Assembly (NCBI RefSeq): GCF_002208095.1
Contig: NZ_CP017990.1
Span: forward strand, 992,001-1,056,000
Direction: 5' to 3'
Length of the DNA: 64,000 nucleotides
DNA from: Enterobacter cloacae complex sp. ECNIH7
GTDB taxonomy: Bacteria > Pseudomonadota > Gammaproteobacteria > Enterobacterales > Enterobacteriaceae
How positions within the stretch are numbered: the stretch's first letter is position 1; every line of letters begins with the position of its first letter. The notes under the pieces are model-generated. The model saw nothing but the letters and a program-made list of their open reading frames with translations. It was not told the origin of the DNA and did no database searches. Below, one piece after another: positions 9,472-18,739 of this stretch. The position numbers were made by a program, and so were the translations under genes.

Positions 9472-10410
9472 GGGCCGCGCGGTTTGCTCGTCGGTAATTA
9501 ATCCGCTGAGCAGGCCGCTTGCCAGCACCGCCTTCGTTGCCGCCACTTTACTCTGACCGCCCACCAGCGCGACGATATTTTCCCGACGACGCGCATCAAG
9601 GGTTACCGCCAGGGTTCTCGCCGTCAGGCTGTTGGTGATGCGCTGCCCACGAGCGTCAAAGAAGTGACCCAGCATCTCACCTATCGCCCCTGCGGCGGAT
9701 ATGTCGTTAATCTCCTGCACCGCAATCAGCCCGGCTTCCACCAGTTGCGCCGCCGGTTCGACGGTGCCGATACCTACCAGTTTTACCGTACTGCCCGCTG
9801 CCATACTGAAGACTTCACTTACGCCGCGCTGGGAGAGCAGGACTTCGCGGTCTTCCACGGTATTGGCAAAGAAAGGCACCGGCATCATATAGGCCTGCGC
9901 CCCGGTTTTTTCGGCAATACGGTGCATGACATCGTGCGGATTCAGCGCGTAGTTGCGTGTCAGACAGCCCAGCAGCGAAACAAAGCGGGCATGGGAGGCG
10001 TCAAGGTGCGGAAGCTGATGGATGGCGGCGGAAAGCGTGCGGCCGTGGCCAATGCCGATGGTGATATCCGGATTATTGCTCAACAGGTTGCGCAGGTACT
10101 CCGCTCCGGCGAGGCCCAGCGCGCGCAACGGCAGTCCCTCTTCGGCAAGGTCCGGGGTGACGCGGCAAAAATTCAGGCCGAAGCGCGCGCAGAGGCGCGA
10201 CTCCAGCTCCACGCAGGCAACAATATCGCCATCGATGGTGACTTTTACTGCCCCTTCCGCCACGGCGCGGGCAATCAGGCGGTGGGTTTTCACGGAGGGC
10301 AGGCCAAGACGTTTGGCGACGGCGGCCTGGGTCAGGCCGCCTACGTAGTGGAGCCAGGCGGCACGCAGGCCGAGCGACTCCTCGCTGTCGGGAACGAGAG
10401 GTTTTTTCAT
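9454..10410 (-). CDS. eryD: SorC-family regulator, EryD-like
   Basis: This 318-aa protein has an N-terminal HTH (TQAAVAKRLGLPSVKTHRLIARAVAEG) and a SorC effector domain (DITIGIGHGRTLSAAIHQL). It is the last gene of the eryA-eryB-eryC-ribH2-like operon, 3 bp after the ribH2-like gene. That is the position eryD holds in the Brucella eryABCD operon, so I take it as the functional EryD. It is only distantly related to the neighbouring SorC protein at 8509-9471. Confidence 0.82.
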   Translation of the reverse strand: MKKPLVPDSEESLGLRAAWLHYVGGLTQAAVAKRLGLPSVKTHRLIARAVAEGAVKVTIDGDIVACVELESRLCARFGLNFCRVTPDLAEEGLPLRALGLAGAEYLRNLLSNNPDITIGIGHGRTLSAAIHQLPHLDASHARFVSLLGCLTRNYALNPHDVMHRIAEKTGAQAYMMPVPFFANTVEDREVLLSQRGVSEVFSMAAGSTVKLVGIGTVEPAAQLVEAGLIAVQEINDISAAGAIGEMLGHFFDARGQRITNSLTARTLAVTLDARRRENIVALVGGQSKVAATKAVLASGLLSGLITDEQTARPLLAEA

Positions 10411-10413
10411 GCG

Positions 10414-10857
10414 TTAATCTTTTGGCATCTGCAAGCTATGGATTTGCACCACCGCCCGGGCAGCCTCCTGGCCTTTTTTCACGAAGTGATCGGTATAGAA
10501 ACCAATGTGCTCTGCCGTCGGCTGGAAGTGGTGCGGCGTCAACGAAATGGAGTACATCGGTACCTCAGTGGCAAGTTGGGCCTGCATCAGACCGCTGACC
10601 ACCGCCTGGGCAACAAAATCATGGCGGTAGATGCCGCCGTCAACCACCAGCGCGGCGCAGACGATGGCATCATAGCGGCCACTTTTTGCCAGACGCTGGG
10701 CCAGCAGGGGCATCTCAAACGCACCGGGCACGTCCAAGCTTTGCACATCGCAGCTGACGTGCTGGCTCTCCATTTCCTGCTGAAAACCGACCAGCGCCTG
10801 CGACACGATATCGCTGTGCCAGTTGGCTTTAATAAAGGCGACCTTTAATGAAGACAT
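10414..10857 (-). CDS. Type II lumazine synthase homologue (RibH2-like)
   Basis: This 147-aa protein resembles the Brucella-type 6,7-dimethyl-8-ribityllumazine synthase RibH2. It has the N-terminal strand with Trp (AFIKANWHSDIV), VPGAFEMPLLA around residues 43-53, VDGGIYRHDFVA with the catalytic His, and SLTPHHFQ. Typical enzymes condense 3,4-dihydroxy-2-butanone 4-phosphate with a ribitylaminopyrimidine in riboflavin synthesis. Its place inside the ery operon, between eryC and eryD, suggests a link with C4 keto-sugar phosphates rather than housekeeping riboflavin synthesis. That is inference. Confidence 0.85.
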   Translation of the reverse strand: MSSLKVAFIKANWHSDIVSQALVGFQQEMESQHVSCDVQSLDVPGAFEMPLLAQRLAKSGRYDAIVCAALVVDGGIYRHDFVAQAVVSGLMQAQLATEVPMYSISLTPHHFQPTAEHIGFYTDHFVKKGQEAARAVVQIHSLQMPKD

Positions 10858-10892
10858 ATCTCACTCCTGTGATCTGGCCCGAGCCAGCAACG

Positions 10893-11825
10893 TTAAATGT
10901 TCAGGTCCTGCACGCCGGTGTCGATATGCGGTGCCCAGAAGGCGACGCTCTCAGCGATACCGGCAACGGCCTGGCTGTCGGTCGGCTCGCGCTCTTTAAA
11001 GCTCAGCTCCAGACAGATTTCATTGTTCTCTGCACCGCCGCGCGCGAAGGCGCTCAGCAGCGGTTCCGGCTGGATCCGACCGTGGGTATTATACGGTAAT
11101 GTAAATGGCCGATGTCCGCCTTTGTCCGCCATGCTCTGTTTTATATGAATAATCGGCGAGTAGCGGGGCACCGCTTTGGCCCATGCGTAGGGGTCATAAT
11201 CCCGCGGATCGGCGGAGGTGACATCGCCATGGTCAATATCTGCCATCATCCACATCGGCAGCGCCATCGGCTCCGCGCTAAGCCGTTTTTGCAGCGCCAG
11301 ACAGGCGGGAATGGTTTCGCCAAACTCACGCCCGACGCTCATCGGCTCCCAGAACAGATACTTCAGCCCGGCTGACTTCGCGTGCTCGGCCACCTCCGCC
11401 CAGCACTCAATGGCGATAGCTATCAGCGCGTCGCGGCGGGCGAGATCCTGATAATCTCGCAGGGTAAAAATGGCGAACTGCGAGCCCACCGAATCACCAC
11501 CCAGTTCGGCGGTGATATCGGCAAAGGTTTTAAACCAGTCGATATAGTAGCGGCGCACGCTGGCGTCCGGATGACCAAAGTGGTTAAGGCGACCGTACGG
11601 GCCGGTCATCCCGGAGGTGACGCGCACCCCGGTCTCCTGCAGCGCTTTTTTCATTCGTCGGGTCATCTGGTTGATGGTCGCTGCCGGCCAGCCCGGATTG
11701 ATAAACTCATGCGTCAGCTGCACGTCGCGGATGCGAATGCGCTGGGCGATGGTCTGAATCAGCTCCTCAGGTTCGGCAAAGCGATTCACCAGCGGATTGG
11801 TATTGAGCGAAAGGGTGAGTGCCAT
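10893..11825 (-). CDS. eryC: EryC-type tetrulose-phosphate isomerase/epimerase
   Basis: This 310-aa TIM-barrel protein belongs to the xylose isomerase-like/AP endonuclease 2 superfamily. Visible metal-site motifs include EPMSVGREFG, MMADIDHGD and IIHIKQSMADKGGHRPF. In Brucella, EryC acts on the tetrulose phosphate made by EryB. The start at 11825 (MALTLSLNTN) follows AAGGAGACG; the longer open frame extends into eryB and is not used. It lies 10 bp after eryB and 35 bp before the ribH2-like gene. Confidence 0.87.
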   Translation of the reverse strand: MALTLSLNTNPLVNRFAEPEELIQTIAQRIRIRDVQLTHEFINPGWPAATINQMTRRMKKALQETGVRVTSGMTGPYGRLNHFGHPDASVRRYYIDWFKTFADITAELGGDSVGSQFAIFTLRDYQDLARRDALIAIAIECWAEVAEHAKSAGLKYLFWEPMSVGREFGETIPACLALQKRLSAEPMALPMWMMADIDHGDVTSADPRDYDPYAWAKAVPRYSPIIHIKQSMADKGGHRPFTLPYNTHGRIQPEPLLSAFARGGAENNEICLELSFKEREPTDSQAVAGIAESVAFWAPHIDTGVQDLNI

Positions 11826-11835
11826 CGTCGTCTCC

Positions 11836-13359
11836 TTAGCTGGCCTGGGCGCACGGCTGAACGGTGAAGGTGTCGGTGAACCAGTCGCTGAACGCCTGTT
11901 GCTGGGCATCGCTCAGGTGCAGGCGATGCTTGGTGCGACGCCAGAGTACGTCTTCCGGCTGCTGGGCCCACTCTTTTTCAACCAGATAGCGCACTTCGAC
12001 TTCATACAGCAGGCCGCCAAAATGACGACCCAAATCGGCCACCTGCTTCGCGCCCCCCAGCACCTGGGGCAGACGCGCGCCGTACAGCCGGGCGTAGTGT
12101 TTGCGCAGCGGCGTGGGCAGCCAGGCATACTGCTCTTTCAGGGTTTGCAGATAGGACTCAAAGTCGGCCCCGGGAATTTCACCACCAGGCAGCGGGGCGC
12201 TGCGCGTCCAGTCTGCGCCCATTTGCGGGAAGAACGGTCCGAGTTTTTGTAACGCGTGTTCGGCAAGCTTACGGAAGGTGGTGATTTTACCGCCAAAGAC
12301 GTGCAGCAGCGGAAGTTGCTGCTGGTCATCCAGCTCAAACACGTAATCCCGCGTGACCGCCGACGGGTTGCCTTTGCCATCGTCAAACAGTGGGCGAACG
12401 CCGGAGAAACGGGTAATCACGTCAGCGGCGGTCAGCTTCACTTTGAAGTAGCGGTTAACCGCATCAATCAGATATTGTTGCTCGCGGTTGTCCGCCTCGA
12501 CGGAGTCGGCATCGCCTTCCCACGGAATATCCGTGGTGCCGATAAGCGCTTTATCGCCTTCGTACGGGTTGATAAAAATCACGCGCTTGTCGTGGTTTTG
12601 CATCAGGTAGGCCTGCTGACCCTCCCAGAATTTTGGCACGATCAGGTGTGAGCCTTTTACCAGGCGCACGCTGCGTTTGCTGTGGGAGCGGGTCACATCA
12701 TTGATGATGTCCAGCACCCACGGGCCGGAGGCATTCACCAGCGCTTTTGCCCGTACCCGGTGCTGTTCGCCGGTCTGCGTATTTTGCAGGGTAATTTCCC
12801 AGGCACCGGCTTTACGCTCGGCGGCCACGCAGCGGGTGCGGGTCAGAATGGTGGCGCCGCGCTCGGCGGCGTCCACGGCATTCAGGGTGACCAGGCGCGC
12901 ATCGTCAACCCAGCAGTCTGAGTACTCAAAGCCTTTATGGAAGCTATCGAGGATCGGCGCGCCTTCCGGATCACGCAGCAGATCCAGCGTACGGGTGCCA
13001 GGCAGTTTTTTGCGCCCGCCAAGGTGGTCATAGAGGAACAGCCCCAGGCGAATAAACCACGCCGGGCGATCGCTCGGGTTATGCGGCAGCACGAAGCGCA
13101 TCGGCCAGATGATATGCGGCGCGGCGTTGAGCAGGATTTCACGCTCAATCAGCGCCTCGCGCACCAGCCGAAACTCGTAATACTCGAGATAGCGTAACCC
13201 GCCATGTACCAGCTTCCCGGAACGGGAGGAGGTCCCCTCGGCGAGGTCGTCTTTTTCACACATCATCACCGACAGACCGCGTCCGGTCGCATCGCGAGCG
13301 ATCCCCGCGCCATTAATGCCGCCGCCGATAATAAACAGATCCACGATTTTTTTGCTCAT
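11836..13359 (-). CDS. eryB: Erythritol-phosphate dehydrogenase EryB (GlpD-like flavoprotein)
   Basis: This 507-aa protein is related to glycerol 3-phosphate dehydrogenase GlpD. The N-terminal FAD-binding motif is FIIGGGINGAGIARDATGRG, followed by EGTSSRSGKLVHGGLRYLE. EryB oxidises erythritol phosphate to a tetrulose phosphate. The start at 13359 (MSKKIV) is chosen for the TGGAG ribosome site; an in-frame ATG lies four codons upstream. Being membrane-associated and respiratory is expected for the family. It lies between eryA and eryC in one operon. Confidence 0.9.
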   Translation of the reverse strand: MSKKIVDLFIIGGGINGAGIARDATGRGLSVMMCEKDDLAEGTSSRSGKLVHGGLRYLEYYEFRLVREALIEREILLNAAPHIIWPMRFVLPHNPSDRPAWFIRLGLFLYDHLGGRKKLPGTRTLDLLRDPEGAPILDSFHKGFEYSDCWVDDARLVTLNAVDAAERGATILTRTRCVAAERKAGAWEITLQNTQTGEQHRVRAKALVNASGPWVLDIINDVTRSHSKRSVRLVKGSHLIVPKFWEGQQAYLMQNHDKRVIFINPYEGDKALIGTTDIPWEGDADSVEADNREQQYLIDAVNRYFKVKLTAADVITRFSGVRPLFDDGKGNPSAVTRDYVFELDDQQQLPLLHVFGGKITTFRKLAEHALQKLGPFFPQMGADWTRSAPLPGGEIPGADFESYLQTLKEQYAWLPTPLRKHYARLYGARLPQVLGGAKQVADLGRHFGGLLYEVEVRYLVEKEWAQQPEDVLWRRTKHRLHLSDAQQQAFSDWFTDTFTVQPCAQAS

Positions 13360-13379
13360 GACAGACTCCATTAACCCAA

Positions 13380-14945
13380 TTAAAGGCCTGCATCAGGCTG
13401 GTGTAAGGTGTGCCACACGGAAGGTAGCTCGCTGCGAAGATGCTGGTAAGTGCCAAAGAGATGCTGGTAGCGCGCGACGAGTTCAGGCGGCGGCGCTTCC
13501 GGCGTATCCAGTAACGGCTTGACCCAGGTTTCCACACAGCGGGCCATTGACGGATAAGCCCCAATGGCGACGGCCGCCATCATTGCGGCCCCTGCGGCAC
13601 CGGTCTCCTCGCGGCTGTTGCTGCGTACCGGTACGCCGACGCAGGCAGAGAGGATCTGCCGCAGCTGTGGCGAACGAATGGCTCCGCCGGTGAGGCGAAG
13701 CTCGGCGGGCATCGCCCCACCCATCGCCTGATAGCAGTCGCGGGCGGCAAAGCCGATCCCTTCAATAACGGCGCGCACCATGTCGCCAAAGCCATGACGG
13801 TAGCTCAGGCCAACAAAGCTGGCGCGGGCTTCGGCGTTGACGAACGGCCCGCGTTCGCCCGCTTCGGAGATATAGGGGTGATAGAGCAGCGCGCCGGGTT
13901 TGGCCTCGCTGAGCCAGCGGTCGATGTGCTGCACCAGTCGGGCATGATCGACCTCGCAGCCGAAGCTGTTCAACAGGTCGCTGGCGACATGCAGCAGCCA
14001 GTCGAGGTTGAGCGTCGAGGCCATGTTGGTCTGCACCTGGGTGACGTAGCCTGGCCACGGCAGGGGGATGACGTACCCGGTCTGCTCATCGTTCAGCCAG
14101 ACGCTTTCCGTAGGGACGGCGCGCAGATGCACACCCGTAGAGCCCACCACCGAACAGGCGGTATTGGCCTCGCCGGTGTGGACACCGGCACCCAGCGCGG
14201 TCATGACCATGTCGACGTAGCCCAGACTGACCGGGGTGCCGGCTCTCAGCCCGGTCAGTGCGGCCGCTTCAGCGGTGAGGGGATGCGTGGTTTCGACGCC
14301 GTCGACGATGTCAGGCAGCAGGTGGCGGCGGTGCTCCAGCCCCAGGGCGGCAATGACGTTGTCGTCATAGCGCCGGGTGCGGAAGTTGCCAAAGGTAAAG
14401 CTGGCTTCCGAAGGGTCGGTCGCGCGCACGCCGGTCAGATTCAGGTACAGCCAGTCTTTGCAGTGCAGGGCAACTTCGCTGCCGTTGAGCAATTCCGGGT
14501 GATAGCGATCCATGTGCGCCATCTGTGCGCTCTGCTGGCAGGTGTTCAGACCGGTACCCGTCGCTTCAAAGCGCATCCGCGACAGGGGCGAGCGGGAGAG
14601 CGATTCGACGGTGCGAGCCGCGCGCGCGTCGAGCCAGATCCAGGCATCAGAGACCGGGCGGTTCCCGGCCCCGACCAGCCAGGTGCCGTCGCCCTGGGCG
14701 GTGACGGCAATCGCCACCACACGGGCGGCAAGATTATCGACGCGCTCGGCGAGCTTACGAATAGCGGCAACGGCATCCTGCCAGGTCTGGCTCATTGACT
14801 GCAGCGCCGCGCCGTGGCCCTCGCTGCGAGAGTAGCGGTTGCGCGCCGATGCACATCCGAGCTGCTGGCCTTCCAGATCGAACGCCACCGCTTTGACCAC
14901 GGAAGTGCCTGAGTCCAGACCGAGAATAATATCGCGGTTATCCAT
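13380..14945 (-). CDS. eryA: Erythritol kinase EryA (FGGY family)
   Basis: This 521-aa carbohydrate kinase starts with the FGGY phosphate-1 motif (ILGLDSGTSVVKAVAFDLEG). It contains DAWIWLDARAARTVE, GERGPFVNAEARASF and the C-terminal motif LRLTGGAIRSPQLRQILSA plus GAAGAAMMAA. It would phosphorylate the imported tetritol. First gene of a five-gene minus-strand operon (eryA, eryB, eryC, ribH2-like, eryD), divergent from the ABC transporter genes. Substrate could be erythritol or a threitol; the co-occurrence with EryB/EryC favours erythritol. Confidence 0.88.
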   Translation of the reverse strand: MDNRDIILGLDSGTSVVKAVAFDLEGQQLGCASARNRYSRSEGHGAALQSMSQTWQDAVAAIRKLAERVDNLAARVVAIAVTAQGDGTWLVGAGNRPVSDAWIWLDARAARTVESLSRSPLSRMRFEATGTGLNTCQQSAQMAHMDRYHPELLNGSEVALHCKDWLYLNLTGVRATDPSEASFTFGNFRTRRYDDNVIAALGLEHRRHLLPDIVDGVETTHPLTAEAAALTGLRAGTPVSLGYVDMVMTALGAGVHTGEANTACSVVGSTGVHLRAVPTESVWLNDEQTGYVIPLPWPGYVTQVQTNMASTLNLDWLLHVASDLLNSFGCEVDHARLVQHIDRWLSEAKPGALLYHPYISEAGERGPFVNAEARASFVGLSYRHGFGDMVRAVIEGIGFAARDCYQAMGGAMPAELRLTGGAIRSPQLRQILSACVGVPVRSNSREETGAAGAAMMAAVAIGAYPSMARCVETWVKPLLDTPEAPPPELVARYQHLFGTYQHLRSELPSVWHTLHQPDAGL

Positions 14946-15377
14946 GGGTGCCTCCGTTAGCCGGGTGTGGGCCTCGCGTGAGAAGAGTGAATGTGTTCAT
15001 AACCCCATCACCGAAATGTTAATTGGATGTAAGTGTTTTGATAAATACAGTCATACATCATCTATCACAGAGTTAACATAGTGGCTGTATTATTTTTCTT
15101 TAAATGGAATAAATTTCATTCCGGAAAGCGAAGACGATCACGATTTTGTCGCCTGGTTCGCAGGATGGGTGGCGTGAAGGGGGTTTTCTGGCGCGGGGTT
15201 GTGGTGTGATTGTTATGGTATAGAAATGTTAGATCCAGATCGCGTTCTACACAAAATCCCAAAGACTAAATTGACATTAGTGCAACAAAGGAACAATTCT
15301 CATCACATATAGTTATCGTATTTATAACATCAAGACGCAATAAAGCGTCGGTGCTAACTGTCTGTGAGGTCAACATT
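14946..15377. promoter_or_regulatory. Divergent control region between eryA and the transporter operon
   Basis: This 432-bp AT-rich region has no gene. It must carry the promoters of both divergent ery operons. I see an isolated TTGACA at 15271-15276 but no convincing matching -10 element, and no strong palindrome. Confidence 0.45.
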
Positions 15378-16031
15378 ATGTCCGGTGTTTCCGCACTCTC
15401 TACCCTACATTCCCGCCGCCGTATGAGGCGTTATCTGCTGTGTGGCCTGGCCGCAGCGGCAGTGGTGGCGGCCATGGCCATTGATACCAAGGTGGTCAAA
15501 ATCGGTTCCGGGCAGGATGCACAGGAGCAGGGGTTCTCCGCCAGCACCTACGGTGAGAAAACCTTCCCAGGGATTAAAAGCTACGTCGAATCTCATGCGG
15601 TGGAGGCTGTTGAGCTTGCCAACGCGCTGAAGGTCAACCAGCAGGAGGCGGTGAAGAAGTACGCCACCGGCACCACGCTGCCGGTATTGCCGGTTCGCTT
15701 CTCCGGCACGGTGGGTGAGGGGAAATCGGGCATCTTTGCGCTTCACGTGGAAGGTCTGCCGGAAGGGATGAAGGCGCGGCTGCAGACCGGCCCGGTCCTC
15801 ACCGGCACCGAGCTGCGCGACGTGACCGGCAAGATCCAGTTCGGTGACTTCACCAACCAGATTGAGTATCAGAACGCGGGTTCGGCGATTAACCAGGCGC
15901 TGAAGGCCTCGTTGCTCGACAAGCTCGACCGTACCGCCCTGTCCGGCAAGCTTGTCGAAGGCGTGGGGGTATTCCGCTTACTCACCCCTAATAACTGGCT
16001 GGTGACCCCGGTCAGCCTGGAGGTCAAATGA
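15378..16031 (+). CDS. DUF2291-type membrane-anchored protein of a sugar ABC operon
   Basis: This 217-aa protein has one N-terminal hydrophobic segment (about residues 18-34, YLLCGLAAAAVVAAMAI) and an otherwise soluble, presumably periplasmic body. It resembles the DUF2291 proteins that precede sugar ABC transporter genes. The exact function is unknown. The start at 15378 is preceded by GAGG; its end overlaps the ATPase gene by 4 bp (ATGA), so the two are translationally coupled. The same gene order fits the Brucella eryEFG transporter region (from memory, not checked). Confidence 0.7.
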   Translation: MSGVSALSTLHSRRRMRRYLLCGLAAAAVVAAMAIDTKVVKIGSGQDAQEQGFSASTYGEKTFPGIKSYVESHAVEAVELANALKVNQQEAVKKYATGTTLPVLPVRFSGTVGEGKSGIFALHVEGLPEGMKARLQTGPVLTGTELRDVTGKIQFGDFTNQIEYQNAGSAINQALKASLLDKLDRTALSGKLVEGVGVFRLLTPNNWLVTPVSLEVK

Positions 16032-17566
16032 AGCAGCGTGAATTTCATTCAGCGTTGACCCGCGGAGAAATAATCCTGTCGGCGAAAAACGTCAGCAAGG
16101 TGTATGGCTCAACCCATGCGCTGAAGGGGGTGAACTTTGATATTCGCCGTGGCGAAGTCACCACGCTGTTTGGTGAAAACGGGGCGGGTAAATCGACCCT
16201 GATGAAGATCCTTTCCGGTGTGATCACCCCGAGCAGCGGCGAGATCCTGCTGAATGGCGAGGTGAAGGTGTTCAACTCCGCTACCGATGCCCGCAACCAG
16301 GGGATCTCGATAATCCACCAGGAATTGAACCTCGCGCCGAACATGAACGTGCGCGACAACATCTTTATTGGCCGTGAAATCATGACCTCCAGCGGTGTCG
16401 ATTTTGCCGAAGAGACGCGAGTAACCCGCCACCTGATGAAGTCGCTGGAAGAGGATATCGATCCGCTGACCCCGGTGGAGAACCTGCGCCTCGGGCAGCA
16501 GCAGATCGTCGAGATCGCCCGTGCGCTGTCGGTGAATTCGCAGATCCTGATCATGGATGAACCGACCTCTGCGCTGAGTGCGGCAGAGGTAGAGGTGTTG
16601 TTCCAGGTGATCCGCGACCTGACCAGCCAGGGGGTAGCTATCGTTTACATCTCCCACCATCTGGAAGAGGCGCTGGAAATTACCGACCGCGCGGTGGTGC
16701 TGCGCGACGGCGTGATGACCGCCTACGCCCGCCGCGATGAAATCGACCTCGACTGGATTGTCCGCAACATGGTGGGGGAAAGCTTTGACCTCGGCGCGCC
16801 GCCGTCGGGTTACGACTTTGGTGATACCGCGCTGTCGGTGAAATCGCTGACGGTGAAGGGGAAAGCCGGTATCCGGCTGGTGGATAACCTGTCGCTGGAC
16901 GTCCGCGCCGGGGAGATCGTCTGCATTTACGGTTTGATGGGCGCGGGTCGTACTGAACTAATGGAGTGTGTGGCGGGTCGGCTGCGCCAGTCGTCCGGGG
17001 AGATTCATATTGAAGAGAGCGACGTCTCGGGTTTGAGCATTGCTGAGCGTATTGCCAGCGGCCTGGCGCTGGTGCCGGAAGACCGTCAGCGGGACGGGCT
17101 GGTGCAAACCATGACCGTAGGTGAAAACCTGACCCTCGCCAGCATCGGGCGCTTCGTGCGCGGGCTGACGCTTTCCACCCGCAAGGAAAAGGCGCTGATT
17201 ACCGAGAGCATTCGTAACGTGACGGTGAAAACCGCGGGCGGCGAGGCGGCCATCGGTTCGCTCTCCGGCGGCAATCAGCAAAAGGTGGTGATCGGCAAAA
17301 TGCTTGCGACGCATCCGAAGGTGATTTTGCTGGATGAGCCGAGCCGCGGCATTGATATCGGCGCTAAGGCTGAAGTATTCCGCCTGCTGGCAGAGAACGC
17401 CCGGCAGGGGCTGGCGGTGATCTACTCCACCTCGGAAGTGGGGGAGTGCCTGAGCATCGCGCACCGTATTGTGGTGATGAGCAAAGGCCGCATTTCGGCG
17501 GTGTTTGACTCTTCTGTATCCAAAGAACGCATCATGGCGGCCTCCGGCGAGTCCCTGGTGGCATAA
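16028..17566 (+). CDS. Sugar ABC transporter ATP-binding protein (tetritol uptake)
   Basis: This 512-aa duplicated ATPase is of the RbsA/XylG type. The first domain has Walker A GENGAGKST, the signature LRLGQQQIVEIARAL and Walker B ILIMDEPT. The second has a degenerate Walker A (GLMGAGRTE), the signature SLSGGNQQKV and VILLDEPSRGIDIG. Degeneracy of the second Walker A is normal for this family. It sits in the inner membrane complex with the permease at 17590. The specificity is inferred from the eryABC neighbours. Confidence 0.92.
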   Translation: MKQREFHSALTRGEIILSAKNVSKVYGSTHALKGVNFDIRRGEVTTLFGENGAGKSTLMKILSGVITPSSGEILLNGEVKVFNSATDARNQGISIIHQELNLAPNMNVRDNIFIGREIMTSSGVDFAEETRVTRHLMKSLEEDIDPLTPVENLRLGQQQIVEIARALSVNSQILIMDEPTSALSAAEVEVLFQVIRDLTSQGVAIVYISHHLEEALEITDRAVVLRDGVMTAYARRDEIDLDWIVRNMVGESFDLGAPPSGYDFGDTALSVKSLTVKGKAGIRLVDNLSLDVRAGEIVCIYGLMGAGRTELMECVAGRLRQSSGEIHIEESDVSGLSIAERIASGLALVPEDRQRDGLVQTMTVGENLTLASIGRFVRGLTLSTRKEKALITESIRNVTVKTAGGEAAIGSLSGGNQQKVVIGKMLATHPKVILLDEPSRGIDIGAKAEVFRLLAENARQGLAVIYSTSEVGECLSIAHRIVVMSKGRISAVFDSSVSKERIMAASGESLVA

Positions 17567-17589
17567 CGATGAAAATGGGAGCGAAAACC

Positions 17590-18651
17590 ATGACTGACAG
17601 AACTCAGCAGCTGGCCGTGCCAGCCCGGGCCGTAAAAAGTCGTACTGGCACCACTAAGAGCATGAGCCTGGCGCGTATTCTGCTTGAGGGGCGTGCGTTC
17701 TTTGCCCTGCTGGTGATTATCGCGGTGTTCTCACTGATGTCGCCGAACTACTTCAGCGGCGCGAACTTCCTGACGATGGCCTCGCACGTGGCGATCTTTG
17801 GCCTACCGGCTATTGGTATGCTGCTGGTTATCCTTAACGGCGGCATCGATCTTTCCGTGGGTTCAACCCTCGGGCTTGCCGGGGTGTGCGCCGGCTACAT
17901 GATGCAGGGCATCAATCTGGAAGCGCTGGGCGTGGTGCTCTATCTGCCGGTCTGGGTGGTGGCGATTCTGACGCTGGCGGTGGGTGCGCTGGTGGGGCTG
18001 GTCAACGGCGTGCTGATTGCCTGGTGCCGGGTTCCTGCCTTTGTGGCCACGCTTGGCTCGCTGTATGTCGCGCGCGGTATCGCGCTGCTGATGACCAACG
18101 GCCTGACCTACAACAAGCTTTCCGGCAGCGACGCCCTGGGCAATACCGGTTTTGACTGGCTGGGCTTCAACCGCATTTTCAATGTCCCGGTCGGGGTGCT
18201 GATTCTGGGCGTTACCGCGCTGATTTGCGGCTATCTGTTGAGCCGCACCGCCTTTGGCCGCTGGCTGTATGCCTCCGGCGGGAATGAGCGGGCGGCTGAG
18301 CTCTCCGGCGTGCCGGTGAAGCGCGTCAAAATCAGCGTCTATGTGCTCTCCGGGATCTGTGCGGCGATGGCGGGACTGGTGCTCTCATCCCAGCTGACCT
18401 CCGCGGGCCCCACTGCGGGCACCACCTACGAACTGACGGCGATTGCCGCAGTCGTGATTGGCGGCGCGGCGCTGACCGGTGGGCGCGGCAACGTGCGCGG
18501 TACGTTGCTGGGCGCGTTCGTTATCGGTTTTCTCTCTGATGGCCTGGTGATCATTGGCGTTTCTGCTTACTGGCAGACCGTCTTTACCGGGGCGGTCATC
18601 GTGCTTGCCGTACTGCTTAACACTCTGCAGTACGGACGGAGTCGACGTTAA
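17590..18651 (+). CDS. Sugar ABC transporter permease (tetritol uptake)
   Basis: This 353-aa RbsC-type permease has eight or more hydrophobic segments and the family motif GGIDLSVGSTLGLAG around residues 75-90. GGAALTGGRGNVRGTLLGA lies near the C-terminus. The start at 17590 is chosen because GGGAG precedes it by 8 bp; an upstream in-frame ATG at 17569 is possible. It follows the ATPase gene directly. Confidence 0.9.
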   Translation: MTDRTQQLAVPARAVKSRTGTTKSMSLARILLEGRAFFALLVIIAVFSLMSPNYFSGANFLTMASHVAIFGLPAIGMLLVILNGGIDLSVGSTLGLAGVCAGYMMQGINLEALGVVLYLPVWVVAILTLAVGALVGLVNGVLIAWCRVPAFVATLGSLYVARGIALLMTNGLTYNKLSGSDALGNTGFDWLGFNRIFNVPVGVLILGVTALICGYLLSRTAFGRWLYASGGNERAAELSGVPVKRVKISVYVLSGICAAMAGLVLSSQLTSAGPTAGTTYELTAIAAVVIGGAALTGGRGNVRGTLLGAFVIGFLSDGLVIIGVSAYWQTVFTGAVIVLAVLLNTLQYGRSRR

Positions 18652-18739
18652 TCTATTCCCTGTTTGGGCGGAAGCCAGGTCGTCTCCGTTCCAACGTTAA
18701 TCCGTAACCTGTACCCCTAAAATAACGGAGCAACAACCT

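Noticed and set aside
9664..10848. A 394-aa plus-strand gene opposite eryD and ribH2
   Set aside because: It is a shadow frame of high-GC coding sequence on the other strand, with no domain and no ribosome site. The same applies to other long antisense frames over eryA, dhaB and dhaT.
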